A stretch of DNA of 43,040 nt, from positions 1 through 43,040 of the forward strand of contig DCVA01000041.1 of NCBI GenBank assembly GCA_002327925.1. Direction: 5' to 3'. This DNA comes from Anaerolineales bacterium UBA2200. GTDB lineage: Bacteria; Chloroflexota; Anaerolineae; UBA2200. Below the pieces are notes generated by a model. It saw nothing but the letters and a program-made list of their open reading frames with translations. It was not told the DNA's origin and did not search any database. Below, one piece after another: positions 1 to 7,597 of the stretch (the first letter of the stretch is position 1; each line of letters opens with the position of its first letter). The position numbers and the translations under genes were made by a program.

Positions 1-27
1 GACATTTTACGTGATAGAATGCGCGTC

Positions 28-56
28 TTGCCCAATTTGCCCGTTCTGACTAGAAT
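28..56 (+). promoter_or_regulatory. sigma70-type promoter for TPR-membrane-gyrB run
   Basis: A -35 box TTGCCC (28-33) and a -10 box TAGAAT (51-56) are separated by exactly 17 bp. It lies 40 bp upstream of the ATG of the TPR gene and is the only good match before the run of + strand genes that includes gyrB. Read from sequence only. Confidence 0.55.
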
Positions 57-96
57 AGTGGTTTGACAAGCAATGAAATGAGGAGCATAGCGTAAG

Positions 97-528
97 ATGA
101 GCGCCGAATCGAACGTCACCAAGTACCAGATCAAGGAAGAGCTGCGCAAGCAGTGGCAGACCGAGTCAGTGCAATATGCCCAGTCCGGACGTTGGGACGA
201 CGCGGTCCAGGCCAATCAGCACATCCTGGACATCTTTCCGGAGGACATCTCGACTCGCAACCGGCTTGGCAAGGCCTATCAGGAGCTGGGTCGCCTCGAG
301 GACGCCCTGGCAGCTTATGAACAGAGCCTGCTGAAGCAGCCCTCCAACAACATCGCGCGCAAGCGCCTCGCCGAACTATACGCAATGTTGAATCGTGAGC
401 CGGCCATCCACCTCGGCGAAGGGATGCCAGCGGTTGAGATTTCGGACGATGACGAGGACGCTGCCGAGTTTGAGGAGTTCCTGGAGGAAGACGAGGCCGA
501 AACGGCAGGAGACGACGACTCCCACTAG
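97..528 (+). CDS. small TPR-repeat protein with acidic C-terminus
   Basis: A 143-residue soluble protein. Residues about 20-95 contain tandem tetratricopeptide repeats: the pattern W..A...N..IL.IFPEDISTRNRLGKAY and then LG.LEDALAAYEQSL...P.N..A.KRLA fits two TPR units and a capping helix. The last 35 residues are almost all Asp/Glu, so the tail is probably disordered. TPR proteins act as protein-binding scaffolds; the partner here is unknown. A GGAG lies 13 nt before the ATG. It is followed closely by a membrane protein and gyrB on the same strand, and is probably co-transcribed from the promoter at 28-56. No enzymatic motif is visible. Confidence 0.8.
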   Translation: MSAESNVTKYQIKEELRKQWQTESVQYAQSGRWDDAVQANQHILDIFPEDISTRNRLGKAYQELGRLEDALAAYEQSLLKQPSNNIARKRLAELYAMLNREPAIHLGEGMPAVEISDDDEDAAEFEEFLEEDEAETAGDDDSH

Positions 529-565
529 CGCTGCCAGGAACCATTGCCCCGAGAGGATATAGACA

Positions 566-1528
566 GTGGGTCTGATCGATACGTTGTCCGCTGGCTTTGA
601 CCGCACAGCCAAACGCCTGTGGCTCATTCTGATACCGGTGCTCCTGGACCTGGGCGTCTGGCTGGGACCCAGGCTTTCTCTGAATGGGCTGATGCAGAGC
701 GCAATCAGGCTGCTGCCAGATGGAACCGAGCTGGGCACCCAGTACGCGCAGGCTATTGAGTTGAGTCGCTCCTGGCTGGCGGAGGTCGGGCAGACCACCA
801 ACCTGCTGACCCTACTCTCCATGCGCGTGCTTGGCCTGCCTGGCCTGTCCGGGAGCCTTGTTCCACCCGCCGCTCCGGCAACAATGATCCAGCGGACGAT
901 CGATATCCAAAGCGGCCTGGCGGCTCTAGGTGTGATGCTCCTGCTGCTCTTCCTTGGCCTGCTAGTCGGCTGTGGAACTCTTTCCCTTATGGCCGCCGAT
1001 GCTCGCGACGGCCAGTTGTCACCCGGCTACGCCCTGGGGGTAGCCTGGCGCTCCTGGGTCAGGCTCACGTTCTTGTTGTCAGGCACCGCCGTCCTGGTAT
1101 TCGGCGTTGTCGTTGGCGCCAGCATGATTGCCGGCTTGATCGGTGTTGTCAGCATGCAGCTTGCAGCCTGGATCTTGACCTTTCTGGCCTGGACGCTTAT
1201 CATCCTCTCCATCTACGGCGGTTTGCTGTTCTATTTCACTTCCAGGGCCGTTATCCTCGATGACAAGGGTTTGCTGTCCTCGATGCGCAGCGCTCTGCAT
1301 GTATTGCAGCGTAACCTGATGGCGTCCCTTGGATTCATCTTGATCGTGAACCTGCTTCACGTCGGCCTCCTGTACATCTGGCGCTTGCTTGCTGTGAACA
1401 CCATTGGAATGATCGCGGCAATCGTCGGGAACGCTTACGTCAACACGGGATTGGTGATGGCCAGTTTCATCTTTTACCGCGAGCGTCTGGTCGCCACCCA
1501 GAACGCTGCGCCGAAGAAGGTCAGCTGA
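566..1528 (+). CDS. integral membrane protein, function unknown
   Basis: 320 residues with about five or six hydrophobic segments: near 15-32, a cluster at 115-145, one long stretch at 165-225 and another at 255-300. Start is GTG at 566 with GAGAGG about nine nucleotides upstream. The pattern resembles the YIP1/DUF4013-like polytopic proteins that bacteria carry beside housekeeping genes, but I cannot assign a family firmly. The stop codon overlaps the gyrB ATG by one base (TGATG), so the two genes are probably translationally coupled. There are no catalytic motifs and no signal for a specific substrate. The role is unknown. Confidence 0.75.
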   Translation: MGLIDTLSAGFDRTAKRLWLILIPVLLDLGVWLGPRLSLNGLMQSAIRLLPDGTELGTQYAQAIELSRSWLAEVGQTTNLLTLLSMRVLGLPGLSGSLVPPAAPATMIQRTIDIQSGLAALGVMLLLLFLGLLVGCGTLSLMAADARDGQLSPGYALGVAWRSWVRLTFLLSGTAVLVFGVVVGASMIAGLIGVVSMQLAAWILTFLAWTLIILSIYGGLLFYFTSRAVILDDKGLLSSMRSALHVLQRNLMASLGFILIVNLLHVGLLYIWRLLAVNTIGMIAAIVGNAYVNTGLVMASFIFYRERLVATQNAAPKKVS

Positions 1529-3432
1529 TGGTTTCCGAGGCCAAAGCATCCTACACGGCTCAGGATATTCAGGTCCTGGAGGGTCTGGAGGCCGTGCGCC
1601 GCCGCCCGGGAATGTACGTGGGCAGCACGGACGCACGGGGCCTGCACCACCTGGTGTTCGAGGTCGTTGACAACTCAATCGATGAGGCTCTGGCCGGCTA
1701 TTGTGATCACATCGTTATCACCATTCACGCGGATAGCACGGTGACGGTAGAGGACAATGGACGCGGCATTCCCGTTGACATCCACAAGCAGACGGGCAAG
1801 TCCGCGCTCGAAGTCGTGCACACGGTCCTCCACGCCGGCGGCAAGTTCGGCGGCGGCAGCTACAAAGTGGCCAGCGGTCTCCACGGCGTAGGCGTCTCAG
1901 CGGTGAATGCCCTTTCGCAGTGGCTGGAGGTGCGAGTCAGACGCGACGGCAGGCTGTACTCTCAGCGCTATGAACACGGCGTACCCACAGCTCCGGTCAA
2001 GGAGATGGGCAAAGCGGACGGCAGCGGTACCACCACGACCTTCCTGCCGGACGAATCCATCATGAAGACCCTCGACTATCACTACGACACCCTCGCACAG
2101 CGGTTTCGCGAGATGGCCTTCCTGACTCGCGGCCTGACCATCACCTTCCGCGACGAGCGGGATGTAACCGAGAACAGTTACTATTTCGAGGGCGGGGTGA
2201 CCTCCTTCGTTCGGTACCTGAACCGCAACCGTAAGGTGCTGCACCCCACCTTTCACGTCGAGAAGCAGGTTAATGGCACGGTCGTGGAGGCTGCCCTGCA
2301 GTACACAGACGGGTATGCCGAGTCCACCTACGCCTTTGCCAACAATATCAACACGGTCGACGGGGGCACGCACCTGACCGGTTTCCGGTCCGCCCTGACC
2401 CGTACCCTCAACGACCAGGCGCGCAAGTCCGGGCAGCTGAAGGAGAACGAAGCCAACCTCAGTGGCGAGGATGTGCGCGAAGGTCTCACCGCCATCGTTA
2501 GCGTCAAGCTCACCGATCCCCAGTTCGAGAGTCAAACCAAGGCCAAGCTGGGCAACGCCGAGGTGAAAAACCAGGTGGAGTCGGTCGTGGCGGAGGGGCT
2601 GGCCGCCTGGCTTGAGGAGCACTCTCGCGAGGCCAAGTCAGTGGTGGAGAAGGTGCTGACCGCCTCCCGGGCACGAGAGGCAGCCAGGCACGCACGGGAT
2701 CTGGTGATCCGAAAGAGCGCGCTGGAGACCATGACCCTCCCGGGGAAGCTCGCCGACTGCTCAGAGACGGATCCGGGCAAGTGCGAGCTCTACATCGTCG
2801 AAGGGGACTCTGCTGGTGGTTCTGCCAAGCAGGGCCGCGACAGGCGTTTCCAAGCCGTGCTGCCCCTGCGCGGCAAGATCATGAACGTGGAAAAGTCGCG
2901 GCTGGACAAGATGCTGGGCAGCAAGGAGATCAGGGCATTGATCACTGCCCTCGGCACGGGGGTAGGCAACTCGTTTGATGTCACCAACCTGCGCTATCAC
3001 CGTATCCTGATCATGACCGACGCGGATGTCGACGGGGCGCATATCCGCACTTTGCTGCTGACCTTCTTCTTCCGTTACATGGAGCCACTCATCGCGAACG
3101 GCCACCTCTTCATCGCCCAGCCTCCTTTGTACCGCATCATGTCCGACGGCAAAACAAGCTGGGTCTATTCAGAGGCAGAGCGAGACACGGCCGTGTCCAC
3201 ACTCAAGGGCAAGAAGGTGGCCCTGCAACGCTACAAGGGCCTGGGCGAAATGAACCCGGAGCAGCTGTGGGAGACCACATTGAACCCCGAGAACCGCACC
3301 CTGCTGCAAGTTACTCTTGAGGACGCGGTCACTGCCGACGGCACTTTCGACATGCTGATGGGCTCCACCGTCCCGCCGCGCAAGCGCTTTATTCAGACCA
3401 ACGCCAGGAACGTGAAGAACCTGGACATCTAG
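1528..3432 (+). CDS. gyrB: DNA gyrase subunit B
   Basis: 634 residues, normal for the short (non-proteobacterial) GyrB form. It is the ATPase subunit of type II topoisomerase and introduces negative supercoils together with GyrA. In order: GHKL ATPase domain with the RRRPGMYVGST motif near residue 27 and VVDNSIDEA (N-box) near 50, DNGRGIP, and the ATP lid GLHGVG near 115; the transducer domain; then the TOPRIM domain with EGDSAGG near 425, DADVDGAHI near 500 and the C-terminal QRYKGLGEMNP. All key residues are present. The start overlaps the stop of the membrane protein. gyrA is not in the window. ParE is the main alternative for this fold, but the motifs and length fit GyrB. Confidence 0.96.
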   Translation: MVSEAKASYTAQDIQVLEGLEAVRRRPGMYVGSTDARGLHHLVFEVVDNSIDEALAGYCDHIVITIHADSTVTVEDNGRGIPVDIHKQTGKSALEVVHTVLHAGGKFGGGSYKVASGLHGVGVSAVNALSQWLEVRVRRDGRLYSQRYEHGVPTAPVKEMGKADGSGTTTTFLPDESIMKTLDYHYDTLAQRFREMAFLTRGLTITFRDERDVTENSYYFEGGVTSFVRYLNRNRKVLHPTFHVEKQVNGTVVEAALQYTDGYAESTYAFANNINTVDGGTHLTGFRSALTRTLNDQARKSGQLKENEANLSGEDVREGLTAIVSVKLTDPQFESQTKAKLGNAEVKNQVESVVAEGLAAWLEEHSREAKSVVEKVLTASRAREAARHARDLVIRKSALETMTLPGKLADCSETDPGKCELYIVEGDSAGGSAKQGRDRRFQAVLPLRGKIMNVEKSRLDKMLGSKEIRALITALGTGVGNSFDVTNLRYHRILIMTDADVDGAHIRTLLLTFFFRYMEPLIANGHLFIAQPPLYRIMSDGKTSWVYSEAERDTAVSTLKGKKVALQRYKGLGEMNPEQLWETTLNPENRTLLQVTLEDAVTADGTFDMLMGSTVPPRKRFIQTNARNVKNLDI

Positions 3433-3448
3433 ACCGGGGGTTGCTGCG

Positions 3449-3880
3449 ATGGAAGTCGTGGTGCTGACAACGGACTCTGAGCTTCGTACCTCGTTCCAGG
3501 CCAGCGACAGCGAATCCTCCGATCCAGGCCAGCGAGATCAACACCCTGTGTCGGAGATACAGGACCTTTCGCCCTACGGGTTGTTGCTCGCGAGCCTGGG
3601 GGCCTGCACGGCCATCCTGCTGTTTTCGTTCGCGCGCAACCACCGGGTCCCGTTGAGCGAGGTTACGATGCGGCTGACCTACGCACGTCTATTCGCCGCA
3701 GCTTGCCAGAACTGCGAAAAGAGCGGGCCGTACACAGAGCGGATCGATGCCGAAGTACTCCTCAAGGGTGATCTGCCTCCTGCCGAGCGCGACAAGCTCT
3801 TTCTGATTGCCAAGCACTGTCCGGTGCACAAGATCCTGCACAACGGCATTGAAACCGAGTTCCACCTTGCGCAGGGTTGA
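3449..3880 (+). CDS. OsmC/Ohr-family thiol peroxidase-like protein
   Basis: 143 residues. The OsmC fold is shown by a strand-rich N-terminus, the helix LSPYGLLLASLGACTAI with the first redox cysteine (near residue 55), and the second cysteine in AKHCPVHKIL (near 129). These two cysteines reduce organic hydroperoxides in OsmC and Ohr. A further pair of cysteines, in AACQNCEKSG near residue 90, is unusual and could bind a metal or form another disulfide. It starts 17 bp after gyrB and may be read as the last gene of that run. The substrate and the electron donor cannot be read from the sequence. Confidence 0.85.
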   Translation: MEVVVLTTDSELRTSFQASDSESSDPGQRDQHPVSEIQDLSPYGLLLASLGACTAILLFSFARNHRVPLSEVTMRLTYARLFAAACQNCEKSGPYTERIDAEVLLKGDLPPAERDKLFLIAKHCPVHKILHNGIETEFHLAQG

Positions 3881-3909
3881 CCCATCCCCGAGCTCGCCGA
3901 ACGGCCGGT

Positions 3910-3938
3910 TTGACCTCGACCAGGGGTACTCCTATAAT
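3910..3938 (+). promoter_or_regulatory. promoter of tRNA-Thr
   Basis: TTGACC (3910-3915) and a perfect TATAAT (3933-3938) with a 17-bp spacer. The predicted start of transcription is about 8-10 nt before the tRNA 5' end at 3954, as is usual for a tRNA gene transcribed alone. Confidence 0.75.
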
Positions 3939-3953
3939 CAACCACGTACTCGT

Positions 3954-4029
3954 GCCTGAGTAGCTCAGTCGGCAGAGCAACCGCCTTGTAAGTGGTCGGT
4001 CGGGGGTTCAATTCCCCCCTCAGGCTCCA
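3954..4029 (+). tRNA. tRNA-Thr (anticodon TGT)
   Basis: A complete 76-nt cloverleaf with encoded CCA. The acceptor stem GCCTGAG pairs with CTCAGGC (7/7). The D stem is GCTC/GAGC, the anticodon stem ACCGC/GTGGT (one G-U), and the loop CTTGTAA places TGT at 3987-3989. The T stem is GGGGG/CCCCC around TTCAATT, followed by discriminator T and CCA. It decodes ACA (and by wobble other ACN) threonine codons. It has its own promoter. In many bacteria tRNA-Thr stands beside tRNA-Tyr, which matters for the relic just downstream. Confidence 0.95.
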
Positions 4030-4110
4030 TGCCCGGTCGAGTTGTTGGCAGTCGTGTGCAAATGCCTGTGTGACTCATCCGCGTGGCTTGGGATTCGCAC
4101 ATTCGCTTCT

Positions 4111-4194
4111 GGGCGGGTAGCGAGGTGGCCAGACGCCACAGACTGTAAATCAGTTGGCTCGGCTTTCGGTGGTTCGAATACATTGCTACCCACA
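4111..4194 (+). pseudogene. degenerate tRNA-Tyr (GTA) relic
   Basis: The 5' half is a normal class II tRNA-Tyr: GGGCGGG, TA, a D arm GCG...CGC with an 11-nt loop containing GG, the anticodon loop CTGTAAA (GTA at 4145-4147), a long variable arm GGCTCGGCTTTCGG, and TTCGAAT. The structure is damaged. The anticodon stem ACAGA/TCAGT has an A-A mismatch, the T stem GGTGG/ACATT has a mismatch and two G-U pairs, and the 3' acceptor strand GCTACCC mispairs with GGGCGGG at two positions. The end reads ACA rather than ACCA. It lies 82 nt after tRNA-Thr. I judge it a relic; a functional but odd tRNA cannot be excluded. Confidence 0.6.
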
Positions 4195-4351
4195 GTGCGT
4201 GCCAGCGCCGCCCGCTATCCTCAGGGTGGACAGGCGGTCTTGTCCTTGGCAAAGGTCACGGAGGCCAGCTTGTTCGCAATATTCCGGCCACCAATCTGCC
4301 GCGGCGGTGACCGAGTACTTGGTCGACCGACTAGCGCAGAACCCAAACGGC

Positions 4352-4724
4352 ACCGTGCCCGACGATGCGCGCAACATCTGCAAGCGCTTGACTACCATGC
4401 ATGATACTGGCGGGTGCTGGCCTTTGTGTCGTTGACCTAGGCGTGGACGACCAGCCGAACAGGCTCGTCGCAGTCCTGCGAGAGCATTGCCAACAGATTG
4501 TGGGCATATCGGCTCCCCTCACCAGAACTACGGCGGCCACGGAAGCCACCGTCGAGGCTCCGACACGGGTGTAGCTGCTTGACAGGGTGAAGCTGACAAT
4601 CGGCGGGCGCGCTAGTGACACACCCTTTGCCGGCGAAATCGGCGCCGACATCCCCACCGCCGATGCAGCCCCTGGCGCGCAACGGCAAAGAGACCTGAGG
4701 ATAGCTCCGCTAGCCTGCGGATAG
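4352..4724 (+). pseudogene. decayed corrinoid (B12-binding) methyltransferase protein
   Basis: Translation in two joined frames matches the cobalamin-binding domain of MtbC/MtmC-type corrinoid proteins. The TVKGDVHDIGKNLV element survives as TVPDDARNICKRL, so the cobalt-ligand His is replaced by Arg. A one-base shift near 4400 leads into MILAGAGLCVVDLGVDDQ (family: MLxGAGFEVIDLGVDV), then REHCQQIVGISAPLTRTT (family: VGMSALLTTT). An in-frame TAG follows at 4572-4574, then LLDRVKLTIGG and FAGEIGAD (family: VKVMIGG, FADEIGAD). The frame ends at TAG 4722. Frameshift, stop and loss of the ligand show that it is dead. The N-terminal helical part is not recognisable upstream. Confidence 0.75.
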
Positions 4725-5023
4725 TTGAGATGGACCCCTCCCGCGGATTCCTTGCGCTGGAGCCAAACACCGCAGCCAGGCGCCGATGGATGTTCAGGCC
4801 GTTTCGCGCCAAGGACGACGAGTCGTCTCGATGGCTTGGTCATTGCCTTCCCATGCCCACGCTGGCCACCTGCACGCAACGCCGTGAGGTCAAGCAGGAC
4901 CAGATCCTTCTGATCGCTGTTCTGCCGCATTGCCGGTGAGTATGGCGGTCACGCCGTGGATCGTACACCACCGTGCTTGCCTCCTGGCTCTGACCGCCTG
5001 GACAAGTACGGTTCAGCCCACCA
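4725..5023. other. no gene recognised
   Basis: 299 bp between the corrinoid relic and the end of the first - strand gene. Short open frames exist on both strands, but none resembles a known family or has a convincing start. It may be more decayed sequence from the same lost cluster. The stretch 4195-4351 just upstream of the relic is equally unassignable. Confidence 0.4.
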
Positions 5024-6022
5024 TCATGTCGACGCGAGCTCGCGGTACAGCCGCTTCACCTGCGTCCACGACGCCTCATGATCGTCGCTTTCTTCATCGA
5101 GGCCTAGTCCCGAGCGATAGGTCCACGTGTAGATTGCGTTGCAGCCGGACGCTGCCAGTGCCTTGCCACCCTCGTACACGATCTCCTTCTCGCGCCCTTT
5201 GGGAATCTCATAAGCCCCTAGCCAGATCCACGATTCCTTGCCGTGCTTGGCGGCCAATTGCTGAGTCAGCGTGGCGTCAGCCGCGGCCGCTTCCAGCGAG
5301 CCGCCGTACCCGACGTACGGCAGGTGCCAGTAGGGATAGGTACCAAAGACATCGAGGTCCCTTATGGCTGAGACCGGCTCCCAGCAGGCCTGCTTGCTCT
5401 TGGGCCACATGCAGCAGATGGTCCTAAAGTTGGGGGCGATCTTGCTGGCCCGGCTACAGGCCTCGGCGACAAACTCGACCAGGCCCCTCGCGGCAAACTC
5501 TTCGAACTCTGGCGCACTCTGGCTGGCCAGGAGGTCTCCGCCGTACTGGCGGCGGAACTTGTCTTGGCAGTATTGGCAAAAGCACCGCTCGCGACCCTGG
5601 CGCTTATCGTCGTGCATGCGACCCGGTCCATCAATGTAGATGCCTTGATAGCCACGCTCGAAGCACTTGCGCGCCAGCTTCTCGAAATATTCCATGAAAC
5701 CCGGATTGTTCAAACAACCCCTGGCGATCCGGCTACCGTCCGCACGGACCCGCCATACAGAAGTATCTTCAAGCATGAACTTGGATACTTTGCCCCCGCC
5801 GAAGGTGTTGGCATACCCCCAAATCTGCGCGTAGACGGTGAGGCCGTTGCGCCGACCGATCTCCCCCGCACGGCGAAATGCCCCGTTGATGCCACCGTAC
5901 AGGCTGGGATCGGTAAAGGCCGCCAGCACCTGCGTACAGCCCATGTCGACGATGGCCTTCATGTCCTCGTGTATGTGCTCGGGAATGTGCTCGGAGACAT
6001 AGCTCATGCCAAGTTTCATCAT
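5024..6022 (-). CDS. TIM-barrel glycosidase-like protein
   Basis: 332 residues, no signal peptide, so probably cytoplasmic. The pattern of alternating strands and helices, with YAQIWGYANTFGG, GYQGIYIDGPGRMHDD near residue 130 and the cysteine motif CFCQYCQDKFRRQYGGD near 150, is that of putative glycoside hydrolases with an (alpha/beta)8 barrel and a CxxC motif, often annotated as hypothetical glycosyl hydrolase. The acidic pair in IDGP...DD is a plausible catalytic or metal site. ATG start with AGGAGG just upstream; a second ATG follows directly. It is the last gene of the 15-gene - strand block, 134 bp after DUF362. Activity is not shown by the sequence; isomerase or epimerase TIM barrels are an alternative. 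Confidence 0.6.
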   Translation of the reverse strand: MMKLGMSYVSEHIPEHIHEDMKAIVDMGCTQVLAAFTDPSLYGGINGAFRRAGEIGRRNGLTVYAQIWGYANTFGGGKVSKFMLEDTSVWRVRADGSRIARGCLNNPGFMEYFEKLARKCFERGYQGIYIDGPGRMHDDKRQGRERCFCQYCQDKFRRQYGGDLLASQSAPEFEEFAARGLVEFVAEACSRASKIAPNFRTICCMWPKSKQACWEPVSAIRDLDVFGTYPYWHLPYVGYGGSLEAAAADATLTQQLAAKHGKESWIWLGAYEIPKGREKEIVYEGGKALAASGCNAIYTWTYRSGLGLDEESDDHEASWTQVKRLYRELAST

Positions 6023-6123
6023 GTTCCTCCTAGGAGTCGTGATGGTGTGCTGTGTACACTCCAGCTAGCGGCCCGCCTAGTGGCCACAGGTCGCGCCAGA
6101 TGGAAAAGACACGCACTGGTGCC

Positions 6124-6142
6124 TCGCTAACCTGTTTAGCGA
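6124..6142 (-). other. short hairpin between DUF362 and glycosidase-like gene
   Basis: A perfect 7-bp inverted repeat, TCGCTAA and TTAGCGA around a 5-nt loop, just after the DUF362 stop codon. There is no T-run on the - strand side, so it is not a classic terminator. It could slow RNA decay or weaken readthrough into the last gene. Confidence 0.3.
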
Positions 6143-6155
6143 ATTCCTGCGGACG

Positions 6156-7310
6156 TCACAAGCACACCGGCACGTCCTCGACGCGCCCGGTATAGTCGTG
6201 CAGCGCCTGACCCATGGACCGCGGCGGGCATCCGGGAATCCAGAAACCGACGTCCTTGTACTGGTTCAGGCATTGCCCTGACACGATGTTACGCTTGCCG
6301 GACACCGGCTTGGCATCGCGGCCCAGCAGAAGAACCACGTCTCCGGCACACTTGAGCTGCTCGCGCGCTGTCCACAGCGCCGTCGCGGCAGCCACTTCGC
6401 AGCTCGAGCAGACCCCCGCCCGCACAACCTGCACATTTGGCAATTCGGCCAGGAGCTCCTCCAAGCTGGGCGGTACTGCAAACTGCATCTTCAGCTTTGC
6501 GATATCCCCGCCGGACACGCGGATCTTCTGCAGGTCGATCTCGCCCACCCCGAAGCGGTATGCGTTCTGGAAGTGGTCGATCCTGGCCGGATCAAAGCCC
6601 ATCAGCGAGGCGGTTACCACGTCACAGGCCAGAACATCATCGCTTACCAGGACCAGACCCATCGGCCGCATGAAGTAGGTTCCCTCAGGGCTCCAGTCCA
6701 GAGGTATGGTCGCATCCATGACCGTGAGCTTGGGTCGCAGCACGTGGCTAATCAGCGCGATGCCCTCGGATAGTCCCATATCATGGAACTGGATCTTCTG
6801 CCTAGGCGGCAGAATCCCCTTCATGTTCTTCAGCGCCGTTGTCACGTGTGTTAGGATCGGCAGGGTCTTCATCATGGGCACATTGATGAGCGCGTCGCTC
6901 TCCATGGCCACTCGCGAGATTTCGATGCTCTTGTAGACAGGTGAGTCCGGAGTCGCCACGGTGACCAAGTCCTTGCCCAGATCCACGAAGTCCACACCCA
7001 GTCGCTTCACCAGCTCTGGAATGCGCAGAGCCTTGATCACCTTGTCCGTCTCGCGTGAAGCCCGCACGTTCTCACCAATCACCACATGACAACCTTCGTC
7101 GACAAAGTACTTGGTCACCGCAAAGATCACCGGTCGCGCGGTGGTCTCGTGCTCTAACTCCCAGGTTAGGTTGGGCTTAATGACAACATGATCCCCTGAC
7201 TTGACCAGGCGCCTCCGTCCGAACAGCTGCTTGATCGAAGTGTGCAATGCCTCATGAATCTCATCTGGCAGCGGGCGAATGCCCAATTGGTTGATGACTA
7301 CCCCCGACAT
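6156..7310 (-). CDS. DUF362-domain protein with cysteine-rich C-terminal part
   Basis: 384 residues. The N-terminal 250 residues fit DUF362: GDHVVIKPNLTW near residue 40, EGCHVVIGENV near 95, ALINVPMMKTL near 142, TTALKNMKGILPPRQK near 160, and a conserved VMDATIPLDW. The last third has cysteines in GVCSSCEVAAATALW, LKCAGDV, SGQCLNQY and WIPGCPP, which could bind a metal or Fe-S centre. Many DUF362 proteins carry ferredoxin domains; this one has no CxxCxxCxxxC. The family function is unknown, although it turns up beside redox enzymes in anaerobes. ATG start with GGAGG upstream. It follows the ThiS-like gene by 11 bp, so it is in the same transcript. Confidence 0.75.
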   Translation of the reverse strand: MSGVVINQLGIRPLPDEIHEALHTSIKQLFGRRRLVKSGDHVVIKPNLTWELEHETTARPVIFAVTKYFVDEGCHVVIGENVRASRETDKVIKALRIPELVKRLGVDFVDLGKDLVTVATPDSPVYKSIEISRVAMESDALINVPMMKTLPILTHVTTALKNMKGILPPRQKIQFHDMGLSEGIALISHVLRPKLTVMDATIPLDWSPEGTYFMRPMGLVLVSDDVLACDVVTASLMGFDPARIDHFQNAYRFGVGEIDLQKIRVSGGDIAKLKMQFAVPPSLEELLAELPNVQVVRAGVCSSCEVAAATALWTAREQLKCAGDVVLLLGRDAKPVSGKRNIVSGQCLNQYKDVGFWIPGCPPRSMGQALHDYTGRVEDVPVCL

Positions 7311-7321
7311 ATGTTCCTCCT

Positions 7322-7510
7322 TCAGCCGCCGGCGACAAAGTCTATGCAGTCCACATGATCATACTCACACAGCACATCTTCATTCTTCAGAAGCTTGCCC
7401 TCGCGGATGACCAAGAGGTCATGGCCATCAAGGCCAACCTTCTTTAGCGCCTCGAGCACTGTCAAGGTGCCATGCAGCTCCCATTCATCCCTATGATAAA
7501 CCACTCTCAT
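7322..7510 (-). CDS. ThiS/MoaD-like sulfur-carrier protein
   Basis: 62 residues starting MRVVYHRDEWELHG and ending in FVAGG. The beta-grasp ubiquitin-like pattern (strand, TVLEALKKVGLDGHDLLVIREGKLL, strand, C-terminal Gly-Gly) is that of ThiS, MoaD and archaeal SAMPs, which are adenylated and thiocarboxylated at the terminal glycine. A longer reading frame upstream (to 7567) is possible, but GGGGGA directly before the internal ATG and the family length favour 7510. It sits between an isochorismatase-type gene and DUF362 in a block with two AORs. A role in making the dithiolene sulfur of tungstopterin is therefore plausible (inference). No MoeB/ThiF activating enzyme is in the window. Confidence 0.75.
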   Translation of the reverse strand: MRVVYHRDEWELHGTLTVLEALKKVGLDGHDLLVIREGKLLKNEDVLCEYDHVDCIDFVAGG

Positions 7511-7597
7511 GAATCCCCCTACACTCCGGGCCGCCCTGCAAGACGCAGCGGATTCCGGACTGCGCATGCGGCAGACAGCGGATCACAAAGATAGATT

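Noticed and set aside
1897..2622. Long - strand open frame inside gyrB (241 codons)
   Set aside because: It is antisense to an intact, fully motif-supported gyrB and has no family match or ribosome site.
4115..4191. Functional tRNA using GGGTAGC/GCTACCC as acceptor stem
   Set aside because: This pairing is perfect but would leave a D arm of 16 nt without the conserved GG; the standard numbering places GGGCGGG at the 5' end, giving a normal D arm but a broken acceptor.
4331..4930. 199-codon - strand frame in the gap after tRNA-Thr
   Set aside because: The + strand of the same DNA translates to corrinoid-protein remnants; the - strand product matches nothing.
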